Shown piece by piece: positions 18,425 through 27,514 of a DNA stretch of 64,000 bases. Numbering within the stretch: the first letter of the stretch is position 1; every line of letters begins with the position of its first letter. This DNA comes from Methanomicrobia archaeon JdFR-19 (GTDB taxonomy: Archaea; Halobacteriota; Methanosarcinia; DSM-18856; Methermicoccaceae): the NCBI GenBank assembly GCA_002010075.1, contig MTMG01000017.1, forward strand, positions 1 to 64,000, written 5' to 3'. The notes under the pieces were generated by a model. The model was not told the DNA's origin, did not search any database, and saw nothing but the letters and a program-made list of their open reading frames with translations. The position numbers and the translations under genes are program-made.

Positions 18425-19390
18425 ATGTTGGAGCGGAAGCTACTTCACAAGGTGAGGGCTGAAACTGATCCAGCGTATGGATGCAGACCGATTGCAAGGC
18501 CAATTGAGGAGTATGTACGTAAAGGGGTTGTGAATATAGACAAGCCAGCGGGTCCGACAAGCCATGAGGTAGTTGCATGGGTGAAAAAAATACTGCATCT
18601 GGAAAAAGCATCTCACAGCGGGACACTTGACCCAAAGGTAAGTGGTGTCCAACCAATTCTGCTGGGTGAAGGAACAAAACTCTCGATTGCCCTCACCAAG
18701 GCAGACAAAGAATATGTATGTCTGATGGAAACACATCAATTAGTTCCTACTAGGAGATTGCTCGAAGTGTTTTCAGAGTTCACAGGTGACATATATCAGA
18801 TTCCTCCACTCAAGAGTGCTGTTCAGAGGAGGCTAAGAATCAGAAGAATTCATTATATCAATCTGATAGAACATGAGGAGAGATATGTGCTTTTCAGGGT
18901 TGGATGCGAGGCAGGAACCTACATAAGAAAGCTATGTTATGATATTGGCGAAGTTCTCGGTTTTGGTGCCCATATGAGAGAATTGAGAAGGATAAGGAGT
19001 GGACCATTCACAGAAAACAGTCTTGTCACACTCCACACATTACAAGATGCATATATGTCGTACGAAGAAGGAGATGAGAGACCTCTGCGTAAGATTGTAA
19101 GACCCATGGAGGAAGCTCTCTCACACTTGCCTTCGATATATGTGCTCGATAGTGCGGTTGATGCATTGTGTCATGGTGCACCACTTGCTGCCCCTGGCAT
19201 TGTTTCTTTAGATGCATCCATAAAGAAAGGAGACGTTGTTGGAGTTTTTACTCTAAAGGGTGAGGTCGTTATGCTTGGAATGGCTGAAATGGATGCAGAA
19301 AGAATGTACGAAGCCGAGAGCGGGGTTGTGGTCAAGCCCAAGAGAGTTGTTATGAAACCTGGGACATATCCAAGAGTCTGGCATCGATGA
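18425..19390 (+). CDS. cbf5: tRNA/rRNA pseudouridine synthase Cbf5
   Basis: 321 residues. The catalytic domain has NIDKPAGPTSHEVVAWVK and HSGTLDPKVSGV, with the catalytic Asp in the latter. GTYIRKLCYDIGEVLG is the second family motif. The C-terminal PUA domain runs from about residue 240. Cbf5 is the catalytic subunit of the archaeal H/ACA ribonucleoprotein and also makes tRNA Psi55. It closes the ribosomal operon. Confidence 0.96.
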   Translation: MLERKLLHKVRAETDPAYGCRPIARPIEEYVRKGVVNIDKPAGPTSHEVVAWVKKILHLEKASHSGTLDPKVSGVQPILLGEGTKLSIALTKADKEYVCLMETHQLVPTRRLLEVFSEFTGDIYQIPPLKSAVQRRLRIRRIHYINLIEHEERYVLFRVGCEAGTYIRKLCYDIGEVLGFGAHMRELRRIRSGPFTENSLVTLHTLQDAYMSYEEGDERPLRKIVRPMEEALSHLPSIYVLDSAVDALCHGAPLAAPGIVSLDASIKKGDVVGVFTLKGEVVMLGMAEMDAERMYEAESGVVVKPKRVVMKPGTYPRVWHR

Positions 19391-19422
19391 TTTTATTTAT
19401 CTCCATGTGTAGAATAGATTGG

Positions 19423-19505
19423 GCTGAGGTAGCCTAGCGGTAAGGCGCAAGCCTGGAGAGCTTGTGGGGCTTTGCCCCTCGGGAGTTCGAATCTCCCCCT
19501 CAGCG
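19423..19505 (+). tRNA. tRNA-Ser(GGA)
   Basis: The acceptor stem GCTGAGG pairs with CCTCAGC at the 3' end, followed by discriminator G as expected for serine. The anticodon loop contains GGA (CCTGGAGAG region). A long variable arm (GTGGGGCTTTGCCCCTC) makes it a class II tRNA. The T loop is GTTCGAATC. CCA is not encoded. An AT-rich box (TTTTATTTAT, 19391-19400) about 25 bases upstream is a likely promoter. Confidence 0.95.
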
Positions 19506-19631
19506 TACAATTATTGGTTCTTATGATTATAAACAAGAGTGGATACTTATCACTATGTATTAACTAATCGAAATTTTTTAATATCAACAGTAGTTATTGG
19601 GATGTTAGAACATTCACAAGAGGGATGTGGT

Positions 19632-20366
19632 GTGAAGATTCTCGTTTGTGGCAAGGGAGGTTGTGGAAAGAGTGTTGTTTCTACACTAATTACAAAAGAA
19701 CTTGCAAGACGGGGTAGGAGGGTTCTTGTCGTTGACATAGATGAATCCAATTTTGGAATCTATAGGAATCTTGGTGTTGAGGAGCCAAGGGACTTCATGG
19801 AATATCTTGGTGGAAAGGAAAAGGTCAGAGAGACTCTTCTGAAAAATATCCAAGCTCAAGATAGAGAGAAAGTTAGAATGTTTGAGAAAATCGATATCGA
19901 GGGACTTCCAGAGGATTTTGTTGTTAGAAAAGACAGCATATCTATAATGGCTATAGGCAAAATCCATGAGTTTGGAGAGGGATGTGCCTGCCCTATGGGG
20001 GCTGTTGCAAGAGAGTTTCTTGAGTCTCTTGAGCTGAGAGATGGAGAGTATGTTGTTGTTGATACTGATGCGGGAATTGAACACTTTGGGAGAGGTGTTG
20101 AGGCTGGATGTGATGTAATAGTCGTGGTAATTGAACCGAGTTATGAATCTATTCAGCTATCGAATAAAATTGCAGAAATTTCGAGAAAAATTGGAAAGAA
20201 AGTTATTTTGGTTGCAAACAAGACTGACAATGAAACAGTCAGAATGATAGAGGCTGAATTTTACATTCCATTCCACAAGGAAATCTATACAGCCTGTCTG
20301 AAAGGGGAGGAAATCCCGATTGTCGATGAGATTAAGGGAGTTGTCGACTTGCTTGAGGTGGGATAA
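19632..20366 (+). CDS. CooC-like P-loop ATPase (nickel insertion family)
   Basis: 244 residues from a GTG at 19632, preceded by agaggga. An upstream start at 19539 or 19602 is possible, but the P-loop (VCGKGGCGKSVVS) should sit at the extreme N-terminus. GEGCACPMGAVAREFL carries the paired cysteines of the CooC group, and VVDTDAGIEHFGRGVE is Walker B with switch II. CooC proteins insert nickel in CO dehydrogenase. This copy is far from the cdh genes and differs from the one at 61371, so its client may be different. It overlaps the next gene by one base (TAATG). Confidence 0.85.
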   Translation: MKILVCGKGGCGKSVVSTLITKELARRGRRVLVVDIDESNFGIYRNLGVEEPRDFMEYLGGKEKVRETLLKNIQAQDREKVRMFEKIDIEGLPEDFVVRKDSISIMAIGKIHEFGEGCACPMGAVAREFLESLELRDGEYVVVDTDAGIEHFGRGVEAGCDVIVVVIEPSYESIQLSNKIAEISRKIGKKVILVANKTDNETVRMIEAEFYIPFHKEIYTACLKGEEIPIVDEIKGVVDLLEVG

Positions 20367-20812
20367 TGGGTGGGCGTGAGATAAAGGAGATAGGCATGAT
20401 TAGAACACCATACAAGAACAAAGATGAAGCACCCCATCAGGGAAGATATTCTGAGGAGGTTTGTGAAATAGAAATCTTTGAGGACTATACTGAAGGTCTT
20501 AAGGATATTGAAACCTGCACCCACCTCATACTTCTTTACTGGCTTGATAGAGCAAGAAGAGATATTTTGATTGAAAGGCCACCTCATGATAACAGAGAAC
20601 ACGGTGTTTTTGCAACACGCTCTCCAAATAGACCAAATCCAATAGGGTTTTGTGTTGTTGAGCTTTTGGAAAGGAACGGGAATACTTTGAAGGTCAGAGG
20701 TGTTGATGCTGTGGATAACACACCCCTCATTGATATCAAGCCCTATTCCTCTGCGATTGATTGTGTGAAGAATGCGAGAATCGGATGGTTTGAGGGGACG
20801 GGGGGCAGGTGA
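20366..20812 (+). CDS. TrmO/TsaA-family (UPF0066) methyltransferase
   Basis: 148 residues. The family core is visible: EIGMIRTPY at the N-terminus, HLILLYWLDRA, then GVFATRSPNRPNPIG and VDAVDNTPLIDIKPY. In bacteria TrmO makes N6-methyl-t6A in tRNA. Some archaeal members sit in metal-related operons, as here between a CooC-like gene and an ABC importer, so the substrate is uncertain. Confidence 0.88.
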   Translation: MGGREIKEIGMIRTPYKNKDEAPHQGRYSEEVCEIEIFEDYTEGLKDIETCTHLILLYWLDRARRDILIERPPHDNREHGVFATRSPNRPNPIGFCVVELLERNGNTLKVRGVDAVDNTPLIDIKPYSSAIDCVKNARIGWFEGTGGR

Positions 20813-20818
20813 GGGGAG

Positions 20819-21904
20819 ATGAGAAAAATCATTTTTTTGCTAGCTTTATTTTTGGTAGTATCTCTGTCAGGATGTACACAACCAGTTGAAAAATCTGAAA
20901 AGAGTACTGAAATAACAGATTTAGCTGGGAGAATTGTTGAAGTTCCAGAGAAAGTCGAAAGAATTGTTGCAGTCGGTCCCGGAGCTTTGAGACTTGTGGT
21001 TTATCTCAATGCAACAGAAAAAGTTGTGGGTATTGAAGATGCTGAGGCTGGAGCATGGGAAGCAATTGGCAGACCTTACATAATGGCTCACCCTGAACTA
21101 TCAGACCTCCCTGTGATAGGCAAGGCAGGCCCCAATCCAGTGCCAAATGCTGAGAAAATAATAGAGATAAATCCAGATGTCATTTTCATCACTGGCAATC
21201 CTGAACTGGCTGAAGACCTGCAGAAGAAAACAGGAATTCCTACTGTGTTTATTAGTTATGGGACTTCTGGAGGGATAAGTGAGGAACTGGTTGAATCTCT
21301 GAGGTTAATGGGAGAGATTCTTGATAGAGAGAGCAGGTCAGAAGAAGTTGTCTCCTTCATTGAGAGTGTAAACGATGATTTGATGTCCCGAACGAAAGAC
21401 ATTACCGAGAAGCCAAGTGTTTATGCTGGTGCTATAAGTTTTAAGGGTGGTCATGGTATAGAATCAACACAAGCGGATTTCCCACCTTTCCTCGCAGTTA
21501 ATGTGGATAATGTTGCTGGAGAGATAAACAAGAGTGGAGCTATTTTCATAGATAGGGAGAAACTCTTGGAGTGGAACCCAGATATAATATTCATTGATTT
21601 GGGCAATATTCAGCTTGTCAAGGCAGACTATGAAAAGAACTCCAACTTTTACAATTCATTGAAAGCATTTGAGGAAGGCAGAGTATACGGGATTCTGCCA
21701 TTCAACTACTACTGGACGAACATTGAGATAGCATTGGCAGATGCCTATTACATCGGCAAGGTCGTCTATCCCGAAGCTTTTGATGATATAAACCCAGAGG
21801 AGAAAGCTGATGAGATTTTTGAGTTCTTTGTGGGGGAGAAGCTTTACGATGAGTTTGTTGATTACTATGGGGGCTTCAGAAATCTGGCAGGGGAGTTCAA
21901 ATGA
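20819..21904 (+). CDS. ABC importer substrate-binding lipoprotein, BtuF/FecB type
   Basis: 361 residues. The N-terminus is a lipoprotein signal (KIIFLLALFLVVSLSGC), predicting lipid attachment at C19 and an extracellular location. ITDLAGRIVEVPEKVERIVAVGPG is the usual opening of the class III binding fold, and INPDVIFITGNPE the usual first-lobe motif. Ligands in this family are siderophores, haem, cobalamin or molybdate. Cobalamin would suit a genome with B12-dependent reductase and CODH/ACS, but the sequence alone does not decide. The permease overlaps its stop. Confidence 0.9.
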   Translation: MRKIIFLLALFLVVSLSGCTQPVEKSEKSTEITDLAGRIVEVPEKVERIVAVGPGALRLVVYLNATEKVVGIEDAEAGAWEAIGRPYIMAHPELSDLPVIGKAGPNPVPNAEKIIEINPDVIFITGNPELAEDLQKKTGIPTVFISYGTSGGISEELVESLRLMGEILDRESRSEEVVSFIESVNDDLMSRTKDITEKPSVYAGAISFKGGHGIESTQADFPPFLAVNVDNVAGEINKSGAIFIDREKLLEWNPDIIFIDLGNIQLVKADYEKNSNFYNSLKAFEEGRVYGILPFNYYWTNIEIALADAYYIGKVVYPEAFDDINPEEKADEIFEFFVGEKLYDEFVDYYGGFRNLAGEFK

Positions 21905-22914
21905 ACTACCATGAGTTTTTGAAAAGAAAATACAGATTTGGACTTTTTATTCTTCTTTCCCTCATAGCATTTATATTGATCTCCATCTCCATCGGCTCAT
22001 ATCACCTTCCATTTCACGAAATTCTCGCAGGAAATCCAGTTATCATGAACATAAGACTTCCGAGAATAATCACTGCGATTCTGGTTGGCGCCAGTCTTGC
22101 TGTTAGTGGGGCTGTAATGCAATGTGTTCTTAGGAATTATCTTGCATCTCCTTTCACGCTTGGGATATCACAAGGTGCTGCCTTTGGTGCTGCCTTTGCA
22201 ATAATATACTTGGGTGTAGGCATCATGCATCGGACTGGAGAAGGTATAACAATTCTCAATCCATACATAATTTCTTTGTTTGCGTTTTTCGGCTCTTTGA
22301 TAAGTGTCTTTGTGATTCTTTTGCTATCGAAGCTGAGAACCCTCTCTCCTGAATCGATGATTCTCGCAGGGGTTGCAATGGCATCTCTTTTTCAAGCTTC
22401 GACAATGTTGATGCAATATTTTGCGGAAAACGAGGTTTTAATTGCATCTGTTGTTTTCTGGACTTTTGGAGATGTTGGGAGAACTGTTTGGATGGAGATA
22501 TCCATTATTTTTGTGGCATTTGTATTTTCCTTGATTTACTTCTTCTATCGGAGAATAGATTACAACACCCTCCTCAGTGGAGATGAGGTTGCTCTTTCTC
22601 TCGGTGTTGATGTGAAGAGAATCAGACTCGAGGGTATGCTTGTGTCATCATTTCTAACATCTGTTTGCGTCTCCTTTACAGGGATAATTGGTTTTGTTGG
22701 TCTTGTCGCTCCCCATGTGGTGAGGATTATAATAGGAGGAGACTATCGCTTTCTGATTTTAATTAGCACTCTTGTTGGAGCATTACTCTTGCTTTTGGCA
22801 GATACAATTGGTAGGATGATAATTTCCCCTGTTGTGATTCCCGTTGGAATTGTGACCGCATTTATTGGGGCTCCAACATTCATTTACCTCCTCATGAGGG
22901 GTGAAGTGAGATGA
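21901..22914 (+). CDS. ABC importer permease, FecCD/BtuC family
   Basis: 337 residues, about ten membrane helices. IRLPRIITAILVGASLAVSG, NYLASPFTLGISQGAAFGA and GFVGLVAPHVVRIIIGGDYR are characteristic of type II importer permeases; the last is the loop coupling to the ATPase. The start overlaps the binding-protein gene by four bases and the stop overlaps the ATPase gene. Confidence 0.94.
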   Translation: MNYHEFLKRKYRFGLFILLSLIAFILISISIGSYHLPFHEILAGNPVIMNIRLPRIITAILVGASLAVSGAVMQCVLRNYLASPFTLGISQGAAFGAAFAIIYLGVGIMHRTGEGITILNPYIISLFAFFGSLISVFVILLLSKLRTLSPESMILAGVAMASLFQASTMLMQYFAENEVLIASVVFWTFGDVGRTVWMEISIIFVAFVFSLIYFFYRRIDYNTLLSGDEVALSLGVDVKRIRLEGMLVSSFLTSVCVSFTGIIGFVGLVAPHVVRIIIGGDYRFLILISTLVGALLLLLADTIGRMIISPVVIPVGIVTAFIGAPTFIYLLMRGEVR

Positions 22915-23687
22915 TGATAATTGAAAATCTAAATTTTGCCTATAATTCGAGAAATGTATTGAAGAACATAACCTTCAGAGTTGATAGTGGGGATATGTTT
23001 TTTATTCTTGGTCCAAATGGAAGTGGAAAAACAACTCTGCTTAAGTGTATTAGTGGTGTTCTGAAATCATCAGGTAATGTCTGGATATGTGGTAAGGAGT
23101 TGAGGAATCTTTCAAGGATTGAAATAGCAAGAAAGGTTGCTTATGTTCCTCAGAGAGTTGAGATATGCAATCTAAGTGTTTTTGATGCAATACTGCTTGG
23201 AAGGAGACCATACATAAGATGGGGTGTTGGTGAAGAAGATATAGAGATTGTGAAGAGAATTATCAGGACGTTTGAACTCGATGAGTTTGCTTTTAGAAGT
23301 TTAACTGAGCTGAGCGGAGGAGAACTCCAGAAGGTGATGATAGCAAGGGCTATGGCACAGGAGCCAAATATACTGCTTTTGGATGAGCCAACCAACAATC
23401 TTGACCTTAGAAATCAGATCGAGGTGATGAACAGAGTAAGGAGGGTTGTGAAGGAGAAGGGAATATCGGCGATAATAACGATGCATGATTTGAATATTGC
23501 ATCCATATATGCCGATCGAATCGTTATGGTGAAGGATGGGGAAATAGTTGATGAGGGTGGAGTAGAGGTCCTCACTCCAAGGAGTATCAAAGAAGTTTAT
23601 GGTGTTGATGTCGAAGTATCAAACCACAATGGAGTTCCTGTAATTCTGCCAAGATTTAGAAGCGAAGAACCTATAAATATAAAATGA
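22911..23687 (+). CDS. ABC importer ATPase, FecE/BtuD family
   Basis: 258 residues. Walker A is GPNGSGKTTLLK, the Q-loop is YVPQR, the signature is LSGGELQKVMIARAMAQ, Walker B is ILLLDEPTNNLDL and the switch histidine is in TMHDLN. It powers the preceding permease; binding protein, permease and ATPase form one transcription unit. Confidence 0.95.
   Translation: MMIIENLNFAYNSRNVLKNITFRVDSGDMFFILGPNGSGKTTLLKCISGVLKSSGNVWICGKELRNLSRIEIARKVAYVPQRVEICNLSVFDAILLGRRPYIRWGVGEEDIEIVKRIIRTFELDEFAFRSLTELSGGELQKVMIARAMAQEPNILLLDEPTNNLDLRNQIEVMNRVRRVVKEKGISAIITMHDLNIASIYADRIVMVKDGEIVDEGGVEVLTPRSIKEVYGVDVEVSNHNGVPVILPRFRSEEPINIK
23672..23680 (+). promoter_or_regulatory. TATA box of thrS
   Basis: TATAAATAT lies 31 bases before the thrS ATG, inside the 3' end of the ATPase gene. 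Initiation about 25 bases downstream would give an almost leaderless thrS mRNA. Confidence 0.5.
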
Positions 23688-23710
23688 GTTGAAACCTACT
23701 GGGTGCTCTT

Positions 23711-25564
23711 ATGAGATTGCTGTTGCTTCATTGTGATTATATAGAGTATGAGGCAAGGAAAAAAACGTCCATCTCAGAGGAAATCGATGAAGAAAGGATG
23801 AAAGGGAGGATGGAAGAAACCCTCGTGGTATTTGTAGCGGTCGAGAGAGGAGATGAGGAAAGTGAGGAGGGAGTTGCAAGAAAGGCTGTTGAGGAAATTC
23901 TCGAGGTACTTTCGAAACTTGATACCTCAAACGTAATGCTCTATCCATACGCTCATTTAAGCTCTTCACTTGCATCTCCATCATCTGCCCTTACAACGTT
24001 GAAAATAATGGAAAAACTGCTCTTAGAAAATGGTGTTAATGTTAAAAGAGCACCGTTTGGCTGGTACAAGGCATTCAGACTTTCTTGTAAAGGGCATCCT
24101 CTTTCTGAGCTCTCAAAGACAATAGAGGGGGATGTATCAAAGGCATTGAGGGCTGAAGAGAAACTCAGGTCTTATTTTTACATATTAACCCCAGAAGGAG
24201 AACTTGTCGAACACGATAAATTTGATTTTTCAGGTAGGGATAACTTGAGGAAATTTCTCTCGTACGAGATTGAAAAAAAGAGAGCTGTAGATAGGATTCC
24301 ACCTCATGTTGAACTCATGAAAAGACTCGAGTTAGTTGATTATGAGCAAGGGAGCGACATTGGAAATCTCAGATATTACCCTAAGGGAAGACTCATAAAA
24401 AGTCTGCTTGAACAGAGAGTTATTGAGAAAATGGAGGAGTACGGGGCAATGGAAGTTGAGACCCCGATTATGTACGACATGGCACATCCCACAATAAAGA
24501 GGTATCTTGATAGGTTCCCTGCAAGGCAGTATGTAATTCAGACTGAGAAGAGAAGGATGTTTCTGAGGTTTGCTGCGTGTTTTGGACAATTTTTGATGAG
24601 TCATGATATGACAATACCATATAGAAGTCTGCCCCTCAAGATAGCAGAACTCACACGATACAGTTTCAGACTCGAGCAGAGTGGAGAAGTTGTTGGACTG
24701 AGAAGGCTGAGAGCGTTCACAATGCCAGATATGCACACGTTATGCAGAGATATTGAACAAGCCAAGGATGAATTTATGAAACAGTATATTTTGTGCATGG
24801 AAATGCTTTCTGATATAGGTGTGGGCAGTTATGAAGTTGCGATCAGAATCACAAAGAGTTTCTACGATTCCAACAAAGAGTTAGTAAAATCGCTTGCCAG
24901 AAAGATAGGGAAGCCAGTAGTAGTCGAAATGTGGGAGGAGAGACCCTTTTATTTCGTTTTGAAGTTTGAGTTCAATTTTGTTGACGCTCTTGATAAGGCA
25001 AGTGCTCTTTCAACAGTTCAGATAGATGTCGAAAATGCAGAGAGATATGGGATTACATATGTGGATGAAAATGGTGCGGAGAAAAAACCAGTGATTCTTC
25101 ATTGTTCTCCTTCAGGTGCGATTGAGAGATGCATGTATGCTCTTCTTGAAGGGGCATATCTGTCAGCAGAAGAAGGAGAACTTCCCATGCTCCCCACTTG
25201 GTTATCTCCGACCCAGCTGAGAATAATTCCAGTGTCTCAGGAATATGTGAGTGATGCTATTGAAATTGCCTCCTTCATGGAGAATGTAAGGGTTGATGTG
25301 GATGACAGGGATGAGACCGTGGGAAAGAAGATAAGAGATGCAGGTATGGAATGGATACCTTATGTGGCGGTAATTGGAGAGGAAGAGAAGAAATCAGGAA
25401 AATTGTCTGTAACCATCCGCTCCAAATCCACACTCAAGAACCCACACATAGTAAAGATATCACCAGAAGAACTCAGAGATATGATTGTTAGTGAGTGTGA
25501 AGGGTTGCCATGGAAGCCATTGCCTTTGAACAGAAGACTCTCACTTAGACCCAAGTTCAGATGA
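23711..25564 (+). CDS. thrS: Threonyl-tRNA synthetase, archaeal type
   Basis: 617 residues. The first 140 residues are the archaeal editing domain, related to D-aminoacyl-tRNA deacylase ([15 protein letters not shown], then [14 protein letters not shown]). The class II catalytic core has [11 protein letters not shown], motif 2 ([20 protein letters not shown]) and motif 3 ([17 protein letters not shown]). The C-terminal anticodon domain begins near [11 protein letters not shown]. It charges tRNA-Thr and removes mischarged serine. It is convergent with purN. Confidence 0.96.
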   Translation: MRLLLLHCDYIEYEARKKTSISEEIDEERMKGRMEETLVVFVAVERGDEESEEGVARKAVEEILEVLSKLDTSNVMLYPYAHLSSSLASPSSALTTLKIMEKLLLENGVNVKRAPFGWYKAFRLSCKGHPLSELSKTIEGDVSKALRAEEKLRSYFYILTPEGELVEHDKFDFSGRDNLRKFLSYEIEKKRAVDRIPPHVELMKRLELVDYEQGSDIGNLRYYPKGRLIKSLLEQRVIEKMEEYGAMEVETPIMYDMAHPTIKRYLDRFPARQYVIQTEKRRMFLRFAACFGQFLMSHDMTIPYRSLPLKIAELTRYSFRLEQSGEVVGLRRLRAFTMPDMHTLCRDIEQAKDEFMKQYILCMEMLSDIGVGSYEVAIRITKSFYDSNKELVKSLARKIGKPVVVEMWEERPFYFVLKFEFNFVDALDKASALSTVQIDVENAERYGITYVDENGAEKKPVILHCSPSGAIERCMYALLEGAYLSAEEGELPMLPTWLSPTQLRIIPVSQEYVSDAIEIASFMENVRVDVDDRDETVGKKIRDAGMEWIPYVAVIGEEEKKSGKLSVTIRSKSTLKNPHIVKISPEELRDMIVSECEGLPWKPLPLNRRLSLRPKFR

Positions 25565-26167
25565 CTAACTTATCTTGACCCTCCTACCTTCTATTTTCAG
25601 TTTTCCCTCCACATACAATTTCACAGCCTATGGGAATATCTCATGCTCTTGTTCAAGTATGCGTGCTGATAATGTCTCCTCAGTGTCATCTTCTTTGACA
25701 TAAACGCATCTCTGAAGTATTATTGGGCCATGGTCAACCTCTTCATCGACGAAATGTACGGTACAGCCTGCCACTTTGACACCATATTCCAGTGCCTGTC
25801 TTTGAGCATGGAGCCCCCTGAATGAGGGAAGGAGTGCTGGGTGAATGTTCATAATCCTGTTTTTGTACGTCTTCACGAACTCACTTCCCAGTACCCTCAT
25901 ATATCCTGCCAGAAGTACGAGCTCTACATTTCTATCGCTCAGCAACTTCATAAGGTATCTGTCATATTCATCTCTGCTTTGAAACTTTGTCGGATCAGCG
26001 AATATTGCTTCAATCCCATGATTTTTCGCCCTCTGAAGAGCATAGGCATCTTTGTTGTCAGATATGACAACGACTATTCTTGCGTTTTGTATGTATCCAT
26101 TCTCAATGTTGTCTATTATTGACTGTAAATTTGACCCTCTGCCAGAAACCAAAACACCTATGTTCAT
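25565..26167 (-). CDS. purN: Phosphoribosylglycinamide formyltransferase with in-frame TAG
   Basis: About 200 residues from the ATG at 26167 when TAG at 25628-25630 (codon 180) is read through. VLVSGRGSNLQSIID is the N-terminus, and NIHPALLPSFRGLHAQRQA with HFVDEEVDHGPI are active-site motifs (N, H and D catalytic residues). After the TAG the frame gives AVKLYVEGKLKIEGRRVKI, the normal C-terminal helix of PurN, so the TAG replaces what is usually Arg in HE-x-P-R-A. A second in-frame TAG at 25565-25567 follows; if that too is sense, the protein ends seven codons later at TGA 25541-25543, overlapping thrS. PurN makes formyl-GAR in purine synthesis. Confidence 0.85.
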
Positions 26168-26172
26168 AGTAA

Positions 26173-27360
26173 TCACCTATTCCTCATTACCACCTCGCCG
26201 GGGAGTGTGGTTGATCCCGGGCTAATCATCACCCCTGTGTTTATGCTTGTATTTATCCCAGTATGGACATGGTCTCCCATTATAACTCCCAACTTCCTTC
26301 TTCCCGTGTCAACAAGCTCCCCTTTAAGCATAACCTTTATGTTTTTTCCATCGTGTCTGAGGTTTGCAACCTTTGTCCCAGCACCAAAATTACATCCCTT
26401 CCCAATAACACTATCACCAACATAAGACAAGTGTCCGATTCTTGTATCGTCTCCTATGATGGAGTTCTTTATTTCTACGCCATTTCCTATGTAAACTCTG
26501 TCCCCTATTGATGTTGAGGGACGGATATAACAGTTTGGCCCTATTGTACAGTCCTTTCCAATTTTCACTGGCCCCTCAATATATGCTCCACTCCGTATCA
26601 GTGTCCCATCTCCAATCTCAATCTGCCCTTTCAGGTGGGCTCCAACCTCAACGTACCCTTCCACACTCGTTTTCATCTCCCTTAGAAGCATCTCATTTGC
26701 ATCGAGCAAATCCCAAGGTCTTCCTATGTCTATCCACTTACCTAAAAGTTCAAACCACCCAATTTTTTCACCGTTTTCAATCATCATTTGAAGGGTGGTT
26801 GTGATTTCGTACTCACCCCTTAACGACTTGGGCGTCATTTTAAGATAATCGAAAATAGGTGGAGAGAATACGTAGATTCCTGCATTGACAAATCCAGATA
26901 CATTATCCGCTGGTTTTTCAACTATTTTTCTAACGAAGTTTCCCTCAACATCAACAATTCCAAATTCAGCTGGCTTTTCAACTTTTTTAAGTGCAATCAG
27001 ATATTTCTCTTCCCTTTCAAGGGCGGGTTTGATATCTTCTGGTTCAAACAGAATATCTCCATTCACCACAATGAACCTATCCACAACATATTTTTCGAGA
27101 CATCTGACTGCATCGGCTGTTCCATGCGCCCCATCTTGAGAAACAACCACCACGTCTTCAAATGTTTTTAGATATTCCTCTATCTGTTCTTTCCCTTGAT
27201 GGACAATTACGAATATTCTGTCAATCCCTACATCGATAAGCCTCTCTAAAATGTGTCCCAGTATGGGTTTATTTGCAACTTTTAAAAGCACTTTTGGAAC
27301 ACTACAAGTAAGAGGCCCCATTCTTGTGCCTTTCCCGGCTGCAAGTATAGCAGCATCCAC
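26173..27360 (-). CDS. glmU: Bifunctional sugar-1-phosphate nucleotidylyltransferase/acetyltransferase (GlmU-like)
   Basis: 395 residues. The N-terminal nucleotidyltransferase has LAAGKGTRMGPLT and PKVLLKVANKPI. The C-terminal left-handed beta helix has hexapeptide repeats from about residue 245 (GQIEIGDGTLI, GPVKIGKDCTIG, SIGDRVYIGNGVEI). The archaeal enzymes of this type act on glucosamine- or galactosamine-1-phosphate and make UDP-GlcNAc or dTDP-sugars. The stop lies just before purN, with which it forms a minus-strand unit. Confidence 0.9.
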   Translation of the reverse strand: MDAAILAAGKGTRMGPLTCSVPKVLLKVANKPILGHILERLIDVGIDRIFVIVHQGKEQIEEYLKTFEDVVVVSQDGAHGTADAVRCLEKYVVDRFIVVNGDILFEPEDIKPALEREEKYLIALKKVEKPAEFGIVDVEGNFVRKIVEKPADNVSGFVNAGIYVFSPPIFDYLKMTPKSLRGEYEITTTLQMMIENGEKIGWFELLGKWIDIGRPWDLLDANEMLLREMKTSVEGYVEVGAHLKGQIEIGDGTLIRSGAYIEGPVKIGKDCTIGPNCYIRPSTSIGDRVYIGNGVEIKNSIIGDDTRIGHLSYVGDSVIGKGCNFGAGTKVANLRHDGKNIKVMLKGELVDTGRRKLGVIMGDHVHTGINTSINTGVMISPGSTTLPGEVVMRNR

Positions 27361-27514
27361 AAATTTACAACTTTTCTAATAGTTAATAGGTTTTACTACC
27401 CTTTCTATACAAAATATCAAAACGTTACTTCATTATATTATTCAATAATTCTAAAATTGATTAGAAAAGATTAAAAACACTACAACTAACTTCACACTAA
27501 AAGGAGGAATTTGT
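27361..27514 (+). promoter_or_regulatory. Intergenic promoter region of the hydrogenase operon
   Basis: A 154-base AT-rich gap between the divergent glmU and hydrogenase genes. It contains candidate TATA elements (for example TTATATTATT, and AAAGATTAAAAA nearer the gene) and ends with a strong ribosome site (aaaggagg) seven bases before the ATG at 27515. The reverse direction must hold the glmU promoter. I see no clear inverted repeat. Confidence 0.45.
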
